From: DASUPK01 sp963736305
GTDB lineage: Bacteria; Actinomycetota; Thermoleophilia; Solirubrobacterales; 70-9
Direction of reading: 5' to 3'
Length of the DNA stretch: 64,000 bases
Assembly: GCA_963736305.1 (NCBI GenBank)
Contig: CAVTOD010000008.1
Coordinates: 248,001-312,000 of the forward strand
In this document: piece by piece, positions 52,391 to 61,246 of the stretch
Numbering within the stretch: position 1 is the stretch's first letter
How the letters are laid out: the number at the start of each line of letters is the position of its first letter
Position numbers and translations under genes: made by a program
Notes under the pieces: model-generated
The model's input: the letters and a program-made list of their open reading frames with translations, nothing else
What the model was told of the DNA's origin: nothing
Database searches by the model: none

Positions 52391-53956
52391 ATGGCTCGGA
52401 AATGGTGGACCCTGCTCGCTGTCTCGGTGGCGACGTTCATGTTGCTGCTCGACATCACGGTCGTGAACGTCGCGCTGCCGTCGATTCGCGACGATCTCGG
52501 CGCGAGCTTCACGGACCTCCAGTGGGTCATCGATGCCTACGCGCTCACGCTCGCCGCGCTGGTGCTGACCGCCGGCTCGCTCGCCGACCGCCTCGGCCGG
52601 CGCCGTGTGTTCGCCATCGGGCTCGCGATCTTCTCGTTCGCATCGCTGCTCTGCGCGCTGTCGCCCGATCCCACCTTCCTCAATCTCTCTCGCGCGCTGC
52701 AGGGCGTGGGCGGGGCGATCATGTTCGCCGTCTCGCTGGCCCTTCTGGCCCAGGAGTTTCCCGCGGGCCGAGAGCGTGGCACCGCGATGGGCATCTACGG
52801 TGCATCGATCGGTGTTGCCGTCGCGGTCGGTCCTCTCGTCGGCGGTGGTCTCACCGATGCCCTCGGCTGGCAGTCGATCTTCTATCTGAACGTCCCGATC
52901 GGTTTCGGTGCGATCGCGGTCACCTACCTGAAGCTGCGCGAGAGCCGCGACCCGAACGCGACCCGGATCGACTGGGCCGGCGTCGCCACGTTCAGCGCGG
53001 CCCTGTTCATGTTCGTGCTCGCCCTGGTCCGAGGCAACGACGAGGGCTGGGGGAGCACCCTGATCGTCTCGCTCTTCGCCGGCGCGGCTGTCCTCATGCT
53101 CGCGTTCATCGTGATCGAGGGCCGGGTCGGCGAGCCGATGCTGCCGCTCGGGCTGTTCCGGAGGGCATCGTTCACCGGCGTTCAGCTCGCCGCATTCGCC
53201 GTGTCGGCGTCGATGTTCGCGCTCTTCCTGTACATCACGCTCTACCTCCAGAACTACCTCGGCCTCTCGCCCTTCCAGGCGGGGCTTCGGTACCTGCCGA
53301 TCACCGTGGCGAGCTTCTTCGCCGCGCCGGTCGCGGGCGCGCTCCTCTCCCGGGTCCCGGCGCGCCTGCTGATGAGCTCGGCGCTCGCCCTGGCGGGTAT
53401 CGGCCTGCTGCTGATGTCGGGCGTCGACGCCGGGGACACCTGGACGACGCTGCTCCCCGGGTTCCTGGTCGCCGGGATCGGTGTCGGGTTGCTCAATCCC
53501 GTGATCGCAGACGTGGCCCTGAGCGTGGTGCCGAAGGAGCGGAGCGGGATGGCCGCCGGCATCAATGACACCTTCCGTCAGGTCGGCGTCGCGGTCGGGG
53601 TGGCGGTCTGGGGCGCGATCTTCATCGGCCGCGGGGCCGACAAGTTCCGCGACCTCGCCGCTGGAACGCCGGCCGCCGCCGGTGACCACCCACGGCAGCT
53701 GATGGAGGCGGCATCGTCCGGCAGCCTCAATCAGGCCGTGGCGGCCACCCCGCCGCAGGCCAGGCACACGGTCGCGAACGCGGCAGGGGATGGTTTTCTC
53801 GCCGGGTTCAACGACCTCCTGACGATGGGCGCACTGGTCTGCTTTGCGGGCGCGGTTCTGGCGCTGTGGCTGGTTCGCGAGGGCGAGATCGAGCGCGAGC
53901 CGGTCATCGAGACGGCCCCCCGGTCGCCCGGGGAGCCGTCTCTCGCGGAACTGTGA
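52391..53956 (+). CDS. MFS multidrug exporter, DHA2 (EmrB/QacA-like) family
   Basis: A 521-residue protein with about 14 membrane helices. Family motifs: LDITVVNVALPSIRDDL in helix 1, SLADRLGRRRVFAIG (motif A), RALQGVGGAIMFA (motif B-like), and GIYGASIGVAVAVGPLVGG (motif C of exporters). A strong AAAGGAGG precedes ATG 52391. Its promoter matches the ECF41 motif, so the divergent sigma factor probably controls it. Substrates are likely hydrophobic or cationic compounds; this is family knowledge only. Confidence 0.93.
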   Translation: MARKWWTLLAVSVATFMLLLDITVVNVALPSIRDDLGASFTDLQWVIDAYALTLAALVLTAGSLADRLGRRRVFAIGLAIFSFASLLCALSPDPTFLNLSRALQGVGGAIMFAVSLALLAQEFPAGRERGTAMGIYGASIGVAVAVGPLVGGGLTDALGWQSIFYLNVPIGFGAIAVTYLKLRESRDPNATRIDWAGVATFSAALFMFVLALVRGNDEGWGSTLIVSLFAGAAVLMLAFIVIEGRVGEPMLPLGLFRRASFTGVQLAAFAVSASMFALFLYITLYLQNYLGLSPFQAGLRYLPITVASFFAAPVAGALLSRVPARLLMSSALALAGIGLLLMSGVDAGDTWTTLLPGFLVAGIGVGLLNPVIADVALSVVPKERSGMAAGINDTFRQVGVAVGVAVWGAIFIGRGADKFRDLAAGTPAAAGDHPRQLMEAASSGSLNQAVAATPPQARHTVANAAGDGFLAGFNDLLTMGALVCFAGAVLALWLVREGEIEREPVIETAPRSPGEPSLAEL

Positions 53957-53972
53957 ACGGGGAGCGCGCCGG

Positions 53973-54957
53973 TTAGAAGGCGGCGGTCCCGTTCGGGGTC
54001 CCGAGGCCCGTCGGCCCGTCGTAGCCGGCACCCGAGGTGCACAGGTACGCCGGGCTGCAGGTGCCGTTGCTTCCCGCCGTCACGTCGAACAGCGACGACG
54101 TGTGGCTGTATGGGAACGAGCCGTAGTTCACGGCCGAGCCGTTGCCGGCCACGCCGTAGACCCCGGCGACGATCGGTGCTGAGGCGCTCGTGCCGCCGAC
54201 CACGCCCCAGCCGCTGAAGCACTGGCCGAGGAGCTGGCCGACGAAATTGCAGTTGCTGTCGTACACGGCGACGCCGGTGTTCGGGTCGGCGACCGCCGAA
54301 ACGTCGGCGACCGTCCGCCTCGCGCAGCCGGAGTCGGTCTGCCATGCGGGCTTCGGCTCAATACGCCGAGCAACCGCTGCCCGAGCCGCTCCATGCGGTC
54401 TCCGTCCAGCCACGCGCGTTGGAGGCGTGGCTGAGCGAGGTGCCGCCGACCGCGGTCACGTACCGCGAGGCCGCCGGGTACTCGACCCCGTATCCGCTGT
54501 CGCCCGAGGAGACAGTGATCGCGGCGCCCGGGTGATTGAAGTGGGCGTCGTCGGTGGTTTCCGAGCTCGCCTCGCCGCCGCCGTAGCTGTTGGAGATCTC
54601 GGTGGCGCCGAGCCTGGCCGCGGTGTCCTCCGCCGCGTACAGGTTGGCGCTTATGTTCGAGGTCGCCTCGACCAGCAGGATCTTGCAGCCGGGGCAGGTG
54701 GCGGAGACCATCTCGAGGTCGAGCTGCGTCTCCAGCGCCCAGCCCGTGTCGTTGGCCGGGTAGCTGCCCTGGACGCCGCTCTGGTTCACCTTCTTGAAGC
54801 AGCCATTGGCCGTGGTGCAGGCCGGCAGGCCGTAGGTGGAGCGGTAGGTGTTCATGTCCGCCTCGGCGGTGTTGTCGCCGAAGGCATCGACGATCGCCAC
54901 CGTCTGGCCGGTGCCGCCACTCGACTGCGGAGTGCCTACGCGTTGCCCTCCATCCAC
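53973..54957 (-). pseudogene. S53 (sedolisin-like) peptidase, N-terminally truncated and frameshifted
   Basis: The first part codes SSGGTGQTVAIVDAFGDNTA, CPGCKILLVEATSNISANLY, ISNSYGGGEASSETT, SSGDSGYGVEYPAASRYVT and WSGSGSGCSAY-stop. A one-base shift at about 54360 continues IEPKPAWQTDSGC, VADVSAVADPNTGVAVYD and the nucleophile block GWGVVGGTSASAPIVAGV, ending LGTPNGTAAF. The signal peptide and pro-domain that these secreted proteases need are missing upstream of 54957. So it cannot make a normal enzyme. Confidence 0.78.
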
Positions 54958-55025
54958 TCGAAGCTGGCGTGAGCCTCACCCGGCCAGGGTGGACCGCCCG
55001 GCGGTGTGGCCTCCAGCTGATCCAT
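54936..55025 (-). CDS. 29-residue ORF with strong ribosome binding site, upstream of the peptidase remnant
   Basis: AGAGGAGG precedes an ATG at 55025; the frame codes MDQLEATPPGGPPWPG and ends FEWMEGNA-stop, overlapping the peptidase remnant in another frame. The ribosome binding site is among the best in the window. It may be the surviving start of a deleted gene or a small peptide. No homologue known. Confidence 0.35.
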   Translation of the reverse strand: MDQLEATPPGGPPWPGEAHASFEWMEGNA

Positions 55026-55075
55026 CGCTGCCTCCTCTGATTGCATCCGCCGTTCTTACATCGATAATCCACGAA

Positions 55076-55534
55076 ATGAACGAGGAACGGGAGCCGACCG
55101 AGATCGCCAGGGAGATCATCGACCGCAATCTCTACATGGTGGTCGCGACGTCCGATCGCAGCGGGCAGCCCTGGGCCTCGCCTGTCTACTACGCGCATTC
55201 GGCGTACAGGGAGTTCTTCTGGGTCTCGAGGCCCGAGGCCGATCACTCGCGGAATTTGCTGGAGCGCCGCGAGGTCGGCATCGTGATCTTCGACTCGTCA
55301 CAGCCCGTCAACACCGGGGAAGGCGTCTACATCTCCGGCGTGGCCCAGGAGCTCCCGGCCCACGAATCCGACGAGGGCATCGAGATCTTCTCGAAGCGCT
55401 CAGCCTCTCACGGCTTTGGCGAGTTTGCGATCGAGGACGTTCGCGAGCCGGCACGGCTCCGTCTCTACCGTGCGACGGCCGAGGCCGTCTATGTGCTCGA
55501 CGAGCACGACCAGCGCGTCGAGGTCAACCTCTAG
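55076..55534 (+). CDS. Pyridoxamine 5'-phosphate oxidase-like (FMN-binding split barrel) protein
   Basis: A 152-residue split-barrel flavin-binding protein: LYMVVATSDRSGQPWASPVYY, FFWVSRPEADHSRNLLERRE and VGIVIFDSSQPVNTGEGVYI. Related proteins bind FMN, F420 or haem. ATG 55076. Its end overlaps the convergent DHFR-family gene by 4 bases. Divergent from the peptidase remnant. Confidence 0.85.
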   Translation: MNEEREPTEIAREIIDRNLYMVVATSDRSGQPWASPVYYAHSAYREFFWVSRPEADHSRNLLERREVGIVIFDSSQPVNTGEGVYISGVAQELPAHESDEGIEIFSKRSASHGFGEFAIEDVREPARLRLYRATAEAVYVLDEHDQRVEVNL

Positions 55535-56106
55535 GCGCGCTCGTAGATCAAGAGCCGGATCCCGTCAGGCCCGAGCGGCTTCTCGTTGGTCAGCTTGAGC
55601 TTGCGGCGGTCGACCCCCTCGGGGAAGAGGCGCTTGCCCTCGCCGAGGATCTCCGGGAAGACCATCAGACGCCACTCGTCGACGAGATTGTTCTCGACCA
55701 GCGTCGCGATCAGCTTGGCGCTGCCGGCGATCAGGATGTCGCCCTCGTACTGGTCCTTCAGCTTCGCGACCTCCTCCGGGACGTTCTCGGAGATCACGGT
55801 CGTGTTCTCCCACTCCGGGTCCTTGATCGTGGTCGAGACCACGTACTTGGGCATGCTGTTCATCTTTTCGGCGAAGCCCTGCTCGTCCTTCATGTTCGGC
55901 CAGGCGGCCGCAAAGCCCTCGTAGGTGACACGGCCGAGCAGCTGGGCGTCGGCGGCGTTCAGCTCGTCAAGCTTGAACTTGTCGCCCTCCTCGCCGCGCT
56001 TGTACTCGAAGCTCCAGCCGCCGCGATCGTACTCGCCGCTTCCACCGGGGTCCTGGATCACTCCGTCCAGGGTGATGAACTCCGTCACAACGACCTTGCC
56101 GCTCAT
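55531..56106 (-). CDS. Dihydrofolate reductase-family (RibD C-terminal-like) protein
   Basis: A 191-residue protein: VVVTEFITLDGVIQDPGGSG, AQLLGRVTYEGFAAAWP, KYVVSTTIKDPEWENTTVIS, and the NADPH-loop-like DILIAGSAKLIATLVENNLV. These are RibD C-terminal-type reductases, common in actinobacteria and usually of unknown substrate. The ATG at 56106 has AGGAGGACTGAA; the frame is open to 56142. Last gene of the ArsR-SRPBCC-reductase cluster. Confidence 0.88.
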   Translation of the reverse strand: MSGKVVVTEFITLDGVIQDPGGSGEYDRGGWSFEYKRGEEGDKFKLDELNAADAQLLGRVTYEGFAAAWPNMKDEQGFAEKMNSMPKYVVSTTIKDPEWENTTVISENVPEEVAKLKDQYEGDILIAGSAKLIATLVENNLVDEWRLMVFPEILGEGKRLFPEGVDRRKLKLTNEKPLGPDGIRLLIYERA

Positions 56107-56138
56107 TTCAGTCCTCCTGTTTGATTGAAAGTCGTGGG

Positions 56139-56608
56139 TCAAGACCGCGAGCCCGGCTGAGACTCATCGGTCGCGAGCCGCTCGTCGATCCGCCGGAAGA
56201 AGCCGGACCAGCCCTCCCCGGCGCGCCGCTGGGCCTCCGCGGGCATCTCATCGCGCTGGCTGAATCGCATCTCGGTACGGCCGTCGCCCAGGTCGTCGAG
56301 CTCGACGGTGCAGTGCCGTAGACCTCGTGGGCCGGGTCGTCGCGCACCGTGAACACCAGGCGCTCGGGCTCCGAGACCTCGATGTACTCGCCGTCCCAGT
56401 GGATCTCCCGAGGCCCGAAGATCATCACCAGGCGCCACCTGCCGCCCTCGCGGACGTCCATAAAGACGGTCTCGAGCGGGTTCTCGGCCTGGGGGCCGCC
56501 GTACCAATCGGCGAAGCGCTCCGGCTCGGTCCACTCACGCCAGACCTCGTCGCGAGGAGCGTCGAAGGTCCAGGTGATGTCGATCCCGGGGCCGGCCTCC
56601 TCAATCAT
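56139..56608 (-). pseudogene. SRPBCC (AHSA1-like) protein with one frameshift
   Basis: From ATG 56608 the frame codes the START-like fold opening ITWTFDAPRDEVWREWTEPE and FADWYGGP, EGGRWRLVMIFGPREIHWDG, to AHEVYG; at about 56320 it must shift to continue HCTVELDDLGDGRTEMRFSQ, GWSGFFRRIDERLATDE, ending at 56139. About 155 residues joined. The upstream ArsR gene overlaps its start by 8 bases, the usual ArsR-SRPBCC coupling. The shift could be an error in sequence. Confidence 0.75.
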
Positions 56609-56924
56609 GCCGATCCTTCAGTCGTCGGTCCATCCGCTCGAAGCCCTGCTCCCAGAAGCGCCGGTAGCCGTCGATCCACTCGGCGGCCTCCTCGAGCGGC
56701 GCGCCGTCGATCCGCGACGGGCGGAGCTGCGCGGTGCGACCGCGCGTGATCAGGCCGGCGCCCTCGAGCACCTTGAGGTGCTTGGAGACGGCCTGGACGC
56801 TCACCGGGAACGGCGCGGCGAGCTCGCTGACCGTGGCCTCTCCGGATGCCAGCCGCTCGAGGATCGCCCGGCGAGTCGGGTCGGCGAGGGCGGCGAAGGT
56901 CCGGTCGAGCTGGGCGGTCGTCAT
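56601..56924 (-). CDS. ArsR-family transcriptional regulator
   Basis: A 107-residue winged-helix repressor: FAALADPTRRAILERLASGE, VSELAAPFPVSVQAVSKHLK (recognition helix) and LEGAGLITRGRTAQLRPSRI. There is no metal-site ELCVCDL motif, as in the SRPBCC-linked subgroup. A near-perfect palindrome lies just upstream at 56935 and is probably its operator. ATG 56924. Confidence 0.9.
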   Translation of the reverse strand: MTTAQLDRTFAALADPTRRAILERLASGEATVSELAAPFPVSVQAVSKHLKVLEGAGLITRGRTAQLRPSRIDGAPLEEAAEWIDGYRRFWEQGFERMDRRLKDRHD

Positions 56925-56934
56925 CGGCGGCCGC

Positions 56935-56956
56935 TATTTAACCAGATGGTTGAATA
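56935..56956. promoter_or_regulatory. Palindromic operator upstream of the arsR gene
   Basis: TATTTAACCA-GA-TGGTTGAATA: 9 of 10 positions in each arm are complementary. Its centre is about 21 bases before the arsR start codon, over the expected promoter. The A/T-rich palindrome is conspicuous in this GC-rich DNA and resembles sites of ArsR regulators that control SRPBCC genes (TTxAACCAxxTGGTTxAA). Confidence 0.65.
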
Positions 56957-57025
56957 TCGCTCCTTCCGCTCGCTGCGCGCGGGTCAAGCGCGGTGGGGAA
57001 CTTCGAAGCGCCCGGCGAGGCGGTC

Positions 57026-57682
57026 TCAGCCGCCGACGGCGCCGTGCCAGGCGCCGATCGCGCTGACCAGCGAGATCGCAAGCGCGACACCGGCTCCCAG
57101 GGAGGCGGCGACGAGCATGCCGCGCAGCCCGGAGCCCGGAACGCGCCGGGGCCGGCGGTCGGCGCTCTCGACTCTCAAGGAACTGGGCATCCGGGACCCC
57201 AGTAGCGAGGTGGCCATCCGGGGGAGATGGACGAGGAAGTGGACTCCGAAGGCGAAGGCCCAGACCGCGAAGGAGGCCTGATGCAGGAAGACGACCTGGT
57301 CGGACTTGTGGCCGAGCGCCAGCAGCCAGATCCCGGTGGCGAAGACCCCGACCGTCGCGGCGACGAGCACCGGGGCCATCAGCCGCAGCGCCAATGGCGG
57401 AGGGCCCTTCTCCACGTAGCGCCGCGAGTGCGTGTAGTAGCGAGCCATGCGGTAGCCGGTGCTGCCGAGCTTCAGCAGGACGGGCGGGATCAGAACCAGC
57501 CCGAGGAACATGTGGACGCTGAGCAGCCCGTTGAGCTTCAGTAGCGTGATCCCCTCGGCGATCAGCAGGACCGTCAGGATCGTGGCGGCCGCGATCGTGA
57601 GCCGCTCGTTCCCGGCGGTGCCCCCGAGGCGGTCGCTGCGGGTGGCGGCGGCGGGGCGGTGGGTGCCTGCGTAGGTTTCCAT
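57026..57682 (-). CDS. Membrane protein resembling cytochrome b561/DUF4405
   Basis: A 218-residue protein with about five helices: LTIAAATILTVLLIAEGITL, LNGLLSVHMFLGLVLIPPVL, LMAPVLVAATVGVFATGIWL, VVFLHQASFAVWAFAFGVHF and a last helix near SLGAGVALAISLVSAIGAWH. Four His in or near helices (SVHM, LHQA, GVHF, LVHL) could bind two haems, as in b561-type proteins. No partner gene is adjacent. ATG 57682. Confidence 0.7.
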   Translation of the reverse strand: METYAGTHRPAAATRSDRLGGTAGNERLTIAAATILTVLLIAEGITLLKLNGLLSVHMFLGLVLIPPVLLKLGSTGYRMARYYTHSRRYVEKGPPPLALRLMAPVLVAATVGVFATGIWLLALGHKSDQVVFLHQASFAVWAFAFGVHFLVHLPRMATSLLGSRMPSSLRVESADRRPRRVPGSGLRGMLVAASLGAGVALAISLVSAIGAWHGAVGG

Positions 57683-57781
57683 CCACCCGATCGTGCCGCC
57701 CCGCCGTCAGCCCGGTCTAAGAGCCGAATGAGAGCGCACTTATCTTCGAACGGGTGTCACTTTGGCCGAAGGGAGCCACCC

Positions 57782-59161
57782 ATGGAAGCCATGCCACAGG
57801 AGTCCTCAGATTTCTCGATTTCCGAGCTCCGCGCCGAGCTCAGCGGAGAGGTGATCGCCCCCGACGACCCAAGCTACGACGAGGGGCGGCACGTCTTCTT
57901 CAAGGGCTTTGACCGTCGCCCGCTGGCGATCGCCAGGGTCGCCGGCGCCGATGACGTCTCGCGCGTCGTCTCACTCGCGCGCGACGGCGGCTTCGAGCTC
58001 GCGGTGCGCAGCGGCGGGCACAGCCGCGCCGGCTACGGGACGAGCGACGGCGGCATCGTGATCGACCTGTCGCGGATGAACGCCGTCGACATCGACGCCG
58101 ACGCGAAGACCGCCTGGGTCGAGCCCGGGATCACGGCGGGCGAGTACACGACTGCGACCGGTGAACACGGGCTCGTCACGGGCCTTGGGGACGCCGGCTC
58201 GGTGGGAGTGGGGGGAATCGCGCTCGCGGGTGGAGTGGGATTTCTCGTTCGCAAGAACGGTCTGACGATCGACGACCTGCTCGCCGCGGACGTCGTGACC
58301 GCGGACGGCGAAGTCGTGCGCGTGAGCGAGGAGAGCGAGCCCGATCTCTTCTGGGCGATCCGCGGCGGCGGGGGCAACTTCGGCGTCGCCACCCGCCTCC
58401 AGCTGCGCCTGCATGAGATCTCGGAGATCGTCGGCGGCATGATGATCCTGCCGGCGACGCCGGAGGTGGTCACCGGCTTCCTCGATGCCGCGAAGGCGGC
58501 CCCCGAGGAGCTCTCGACGATCGCCAACGTGATGCTCGCGCCTCCGATGCCGTTCATCCCGGAGGAGGCGCACGGCCAGCCGATCGTGATCGCCCCGATG
58601 GCCTATGTCGGGCCCGTCGACCAGGCCGAGTCGGTGATCGCGCCGTTCCGCGCGCTCGCCGAGCCGTACGCCGACATGGTGCGGCCGATGCGCTACCCCG
58701 AGCTCTATGAGGGACCGGAGCAGGCGGCCAACTTCGCGTCCGGGAGCAACTTCTTCGCCGACTCGCTCGAGCCGGCCGGCGTAGAGGCGATCTTCGAGCA
58801 GCTCCCGAAGTCCACGGCGATGATGAAGGCGGTGCAGCTGCGTGTGCTCGGCGGCGCCATGGCGGAGGTGCCCAACGACGCCACCGCGTTCGCGCACCGA
58901 GACCGCGGGCTGTTCGTGAACGTCGCGGCGATGTACATGGATGGCGGCGAGAAGGCGACCCATGACACCTGGGTCACCGGGGTCGCGGACGCCCTCGGCC
59001 AGGATGGCGCGGGTGGCTACGTCGGCTTCATGGGCGAGGAGGACGAGGCGTCGCTTCGCGCCGCCTACCCAGGCGCAACCTGGGACCGGCTCCGGGAGAT
59101 CAAGGGCCGCTACGACCCGGACAACCTGTTCCGCCGGAACCAGAACATCCTGCCGGCCTGA
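57782..59161 (+). CDS. FAD-binding oxidoreductase (berberine-bridge/6-hydroxynicotine oxidase-like)
   Basis: A 459-residue PCMH-type flavoprotein. The FAD loop RSGGHSRAGYGTSDGGIVID carries the His that usually binds FAD covalently; VSEESEPDLFWAIRGGGGNF and the C-terminal BBE motif YDPDNLFRRNQNI are present. The second covalent site is lost: TGLGDAGSVGVGGIAL has no Cys. So FAD would be held by one covalent bond at most. ATG 57782. A decayed paralogue lies at 60328, beyond the patatin gene. Confidence 0.9.
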   Translation: MEAMPQESSDFSISELRAELSGEVIAPDDPSYDEGRHVFFKGFDRRPLAIARVAGADDVSRVVSLARDGGFELAVRSGGHSRAGYGTSDGGIVIDLSRMNAVDIDADAKTAWVEPGITAGEYTTATGEHGLVTGLGDAGSVGVGGIALAGGVGFLVRKNGLTIDDLLAADVVTADGEVVRVSEESEPDLFWAIRGGGGNFGVATRLQLRLHEISEIVGGMMILPATPEVVTGFLDAAKAAPEELSTIANVMLAPPMPFIPEEAHGQPIVIAPMAYVGPVDQAESVIAPFRALAEPYADMVRPMRYPELYEGPEQAANFASGSNFFADSLEPAGVEAIFEQLPKSTAMMKAVQLRVLGGAMAEVPNDATAFAHRDRGLFVNVAAMYMDGGEKATHDTWVTGVADALGQDGAGGYVGFMGEEDEASLRAAYPGATWDRLREIKGRYDPDNLFRRNQNILPA

Positions 59162-59165
59162 GAGC

Positions 59166-60275
59166 TCAGGCCGGCGGCGCCGGATCGAACGGCAGCGGCT
59201 CGAAGCGCAAGAGCCGGTCAACGATCTCGTTGAGCTCGGCGTCGTGCGAGCGAATCAGCTCATCCGCGATCGACGGAAGCGTCTCCGTCAGCGTCCGCAC
59301 GCGGGCGTCGTCCAGCGCGACCGACTGAGACAGCGGCACCTGGAAGCGGAAGTAGCGCGGGCCGTGGCCGAGGTCGGCGGGCTGCAGGTGGGCGTCGCCG
59401 GGGTGGTTGAGGAGGGTGTGGGCCCAGTGATCGGCGCCGTCCGCGGCTCCGCCGAGGGTCGCGCCCAGGATCGGCGGCTCGCCGCGGTGCGGAAAGATCC
59501 ATCCCAGCCTGCCCCAGCCGCGCACCTGGTCCTGGCGGTAACCGTCCTCATGCAGCCCGGTGCCGATCGACACGACGAGCAGGTCGTCCTGGTCGAGATG
59601 GTGCGGGTCGTCGCCGATTCGCTTCAGCGCCTCCACGATCGCGACGATCACCGGGTTGGCCGCGAAGACCCCGCCGTCGACCAGCGCCCGGTCATCCACC
59701 TCGTGCGAGGGAAAGTAGGTCGGGGCCGCCGAGGTGGCGAGGCCCGCGTCCGCCAGCGGCCGGTTGCGGTCGCTGTCGGGAGCCTCGCGAGCCCGCCAGC
59801 GCTTGAAGAAGTACGGCTCCCGGTTGGTCATGTCGTACGAGGTGACGATCACCTCCCGCAGCGCCTGCTGGATCTCGACCGTGCCCAGGCGACCCTCGAT
59901 CGCCTTCTGCAGTGGGCCGAGCGTGTACTTCGGGCCGAGCCACCCCCACAGCGTCCGCAGCTTCTGGAACAGGCTGCGGTGAAAGATGTCCGGGCCGTCC
60001 TCGATGTAGAAGCGGGCGAGCTCGTTCCCGCTCACACCCGGGCGCTCCGGATTCGCCGCATCCGGCACGGTCAGGCTGAGTGCCACCAGCCCTCCGGTCG
60101 AGGTGCCCGCGAACATGTGGAAGTAGTCGGAGACGCGAGCCTCTGGACCGGTCCGCTGCTGGATCCGCTTCTCGAGCTCCGCGATCACCAGGGCGGGGAT
60201 CAGGCCGCGGATCCCGCCGCCGTCGACGCAGAGGATCCGGTACTTGTCGGTGGGAGGGGTCTGCTCTGAGGTCAT
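59166..60275 (-). CDS. Patatin-like phospholipase
   Basis: A 369-residue acyl hydrolase. Oxyanion hole DGGGIRGLIPALVIAELEKR, nucleophile GTSTGG, and catalytic Asp in ALVDGGVFAANP are all present, so it should be active. The sequence resembles cytosolic patatins used in lipid turnover and in CBASS effectors, but no cyclase gene is nearby. ATG 60275; a GTG at 60311 is an alternative. Convergent with the FAD oxidase, 4 bases apart. Confidence 0.9.
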   Translation of the reverse strand: MTSEQTPPTDKYRILCVDGGGIRGLIPALVIAELEKRIQQRTGPEARVSDYFHMFAGTSTGGLVALSLTVPDAANPERPGVSGNELARFYIEDGPDIFHRSLFQKLRTLWGWLGPKYTLGPLQKAIEGRLGTVEIQQALREVIVTSYDMTNREPYFFKRWRAREAPDSDRNRPLADAGLATSAAPTYFPSHEVDDRALVDGGVFAANPVIVAIVEALKRIGDDPHHLDQDDLLVVSIGTGLHEDGYRQDQVRGWGRLGWIFPHRGEPPILGATLGGAADGADHWAHTLLNHPGDAHLQPADLGHGPRYFRFQVPLSQSVALDDARVRTLTETLPSIADELIRSHDAELNEIVDRLLRFEPLPFDPAPPA

Positions 60276-60327
60276 CGGCGATGAGTTTCTCGGTATCGCG
60301 GTGTCTATCACTCATAGGCTGCGCAAA

Positions 60328-61246
60328 ATGGCGACCGACCTGGAACAACTCAGAGCATCGTTGACGGGCGACGTACTCGGCCCGGACGACCGCGAGTACG
60401 AGCGGGCGCGGGTCTGCTTCAACCTGCTGGTCGATCGGCGGCGCGATCGTGCGCTGCGTCGATGCCGATGACGTGGCGAAAGCGCTCGCCTATGGGCAGT
60501 CGAACAGCACTGCGCCGTCGACGACGGGCTCGTCATCGACCTCTCGCGGATGCGGAACGTCGAGGTCGACCCCGAAACGCGAATCGCCGTCTCCGAGGGC
60601 GGCGCCACCTGGCTCGACTTCGACGCCGCGACCCAGGCCCATGGCTTGGTCACGCCCGGCGGCGTGGTCGGATCCACCGGCGTCGCCGGCCTCGCGCTCG
60701 GCCGAGCTGAGCGACCTGCGCTCCGCCTCCGGCCTGGTCAACGACGGCGTCCGCGCGCAGGGTTTCCTCGACCAGCAGCGCATCTTCGACCCGGGCTACG
60801 GCGTCGATCGGAACTACTGGCAGGGCCACTTCGTCCGCGAGCTCCCCGACGAGCTGATCGACGTGCTGGTCGAGAGCATGTCCGCCCTTGGCCGCCCGCC
60901 GGGAGCGATCCTGATCGAGTCCCTCCATGGAGCCCCCAAGGACGTCGACCCGGACACCGCCGCCCTCGGCTACCGCGACGCGGCCTTCAACGTCAGCGTG
61001 ATGGCGAGCTGGACGGACCCCGCCGATGACGAGGCCCACATCGCCTGGGCCCGCGAGACGGCGGCCGCGATCGAGCCCTGGTCGGTCAGTGGCGGCTACG
61101 CCAACTACATGCAGGCGGACGAGCCGATCGAGCGAGTCCGGGCCGCCTACGGCCCGGAGTCATTCGACCGCCTCCGGGCGCTGAAGAAGCAATACGACCC
61201 GGACAACGTGCTGCATTGGAACCAGAACATCCCGCCGGCTGACTAG
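60328..61246 (+). pseudogene. Degenerate FAD-binding oxidoreductase, paralogue of 57782
   Basis: It begins MATDLEQLRASLTGDVLGPD like the intact copy, loses the frame near 60430, continues CVDADDVAKALAYG, then RNVEVDPETRIAVSEGGATW, and rejoins after 60690 with SDLRSASGLVNDGVRAQGFL and the BBE end YDPDNVLHWNQNI. The His-containing FAD loop and about 150 residues of the FAD/substrate domain are missing. Several deletions and shifts exclude simple sequencing error. Confidence 0.75.

Noticed and set aside
59166..60275. Patatin as effector of an anti-phage CBASS system
   Set aside because: No CD-NTase, Cap2/Cap3 or other defence gene is adjacent, and the neighbours are metabolic oxidases. A general phospholipase is the simpler reading.
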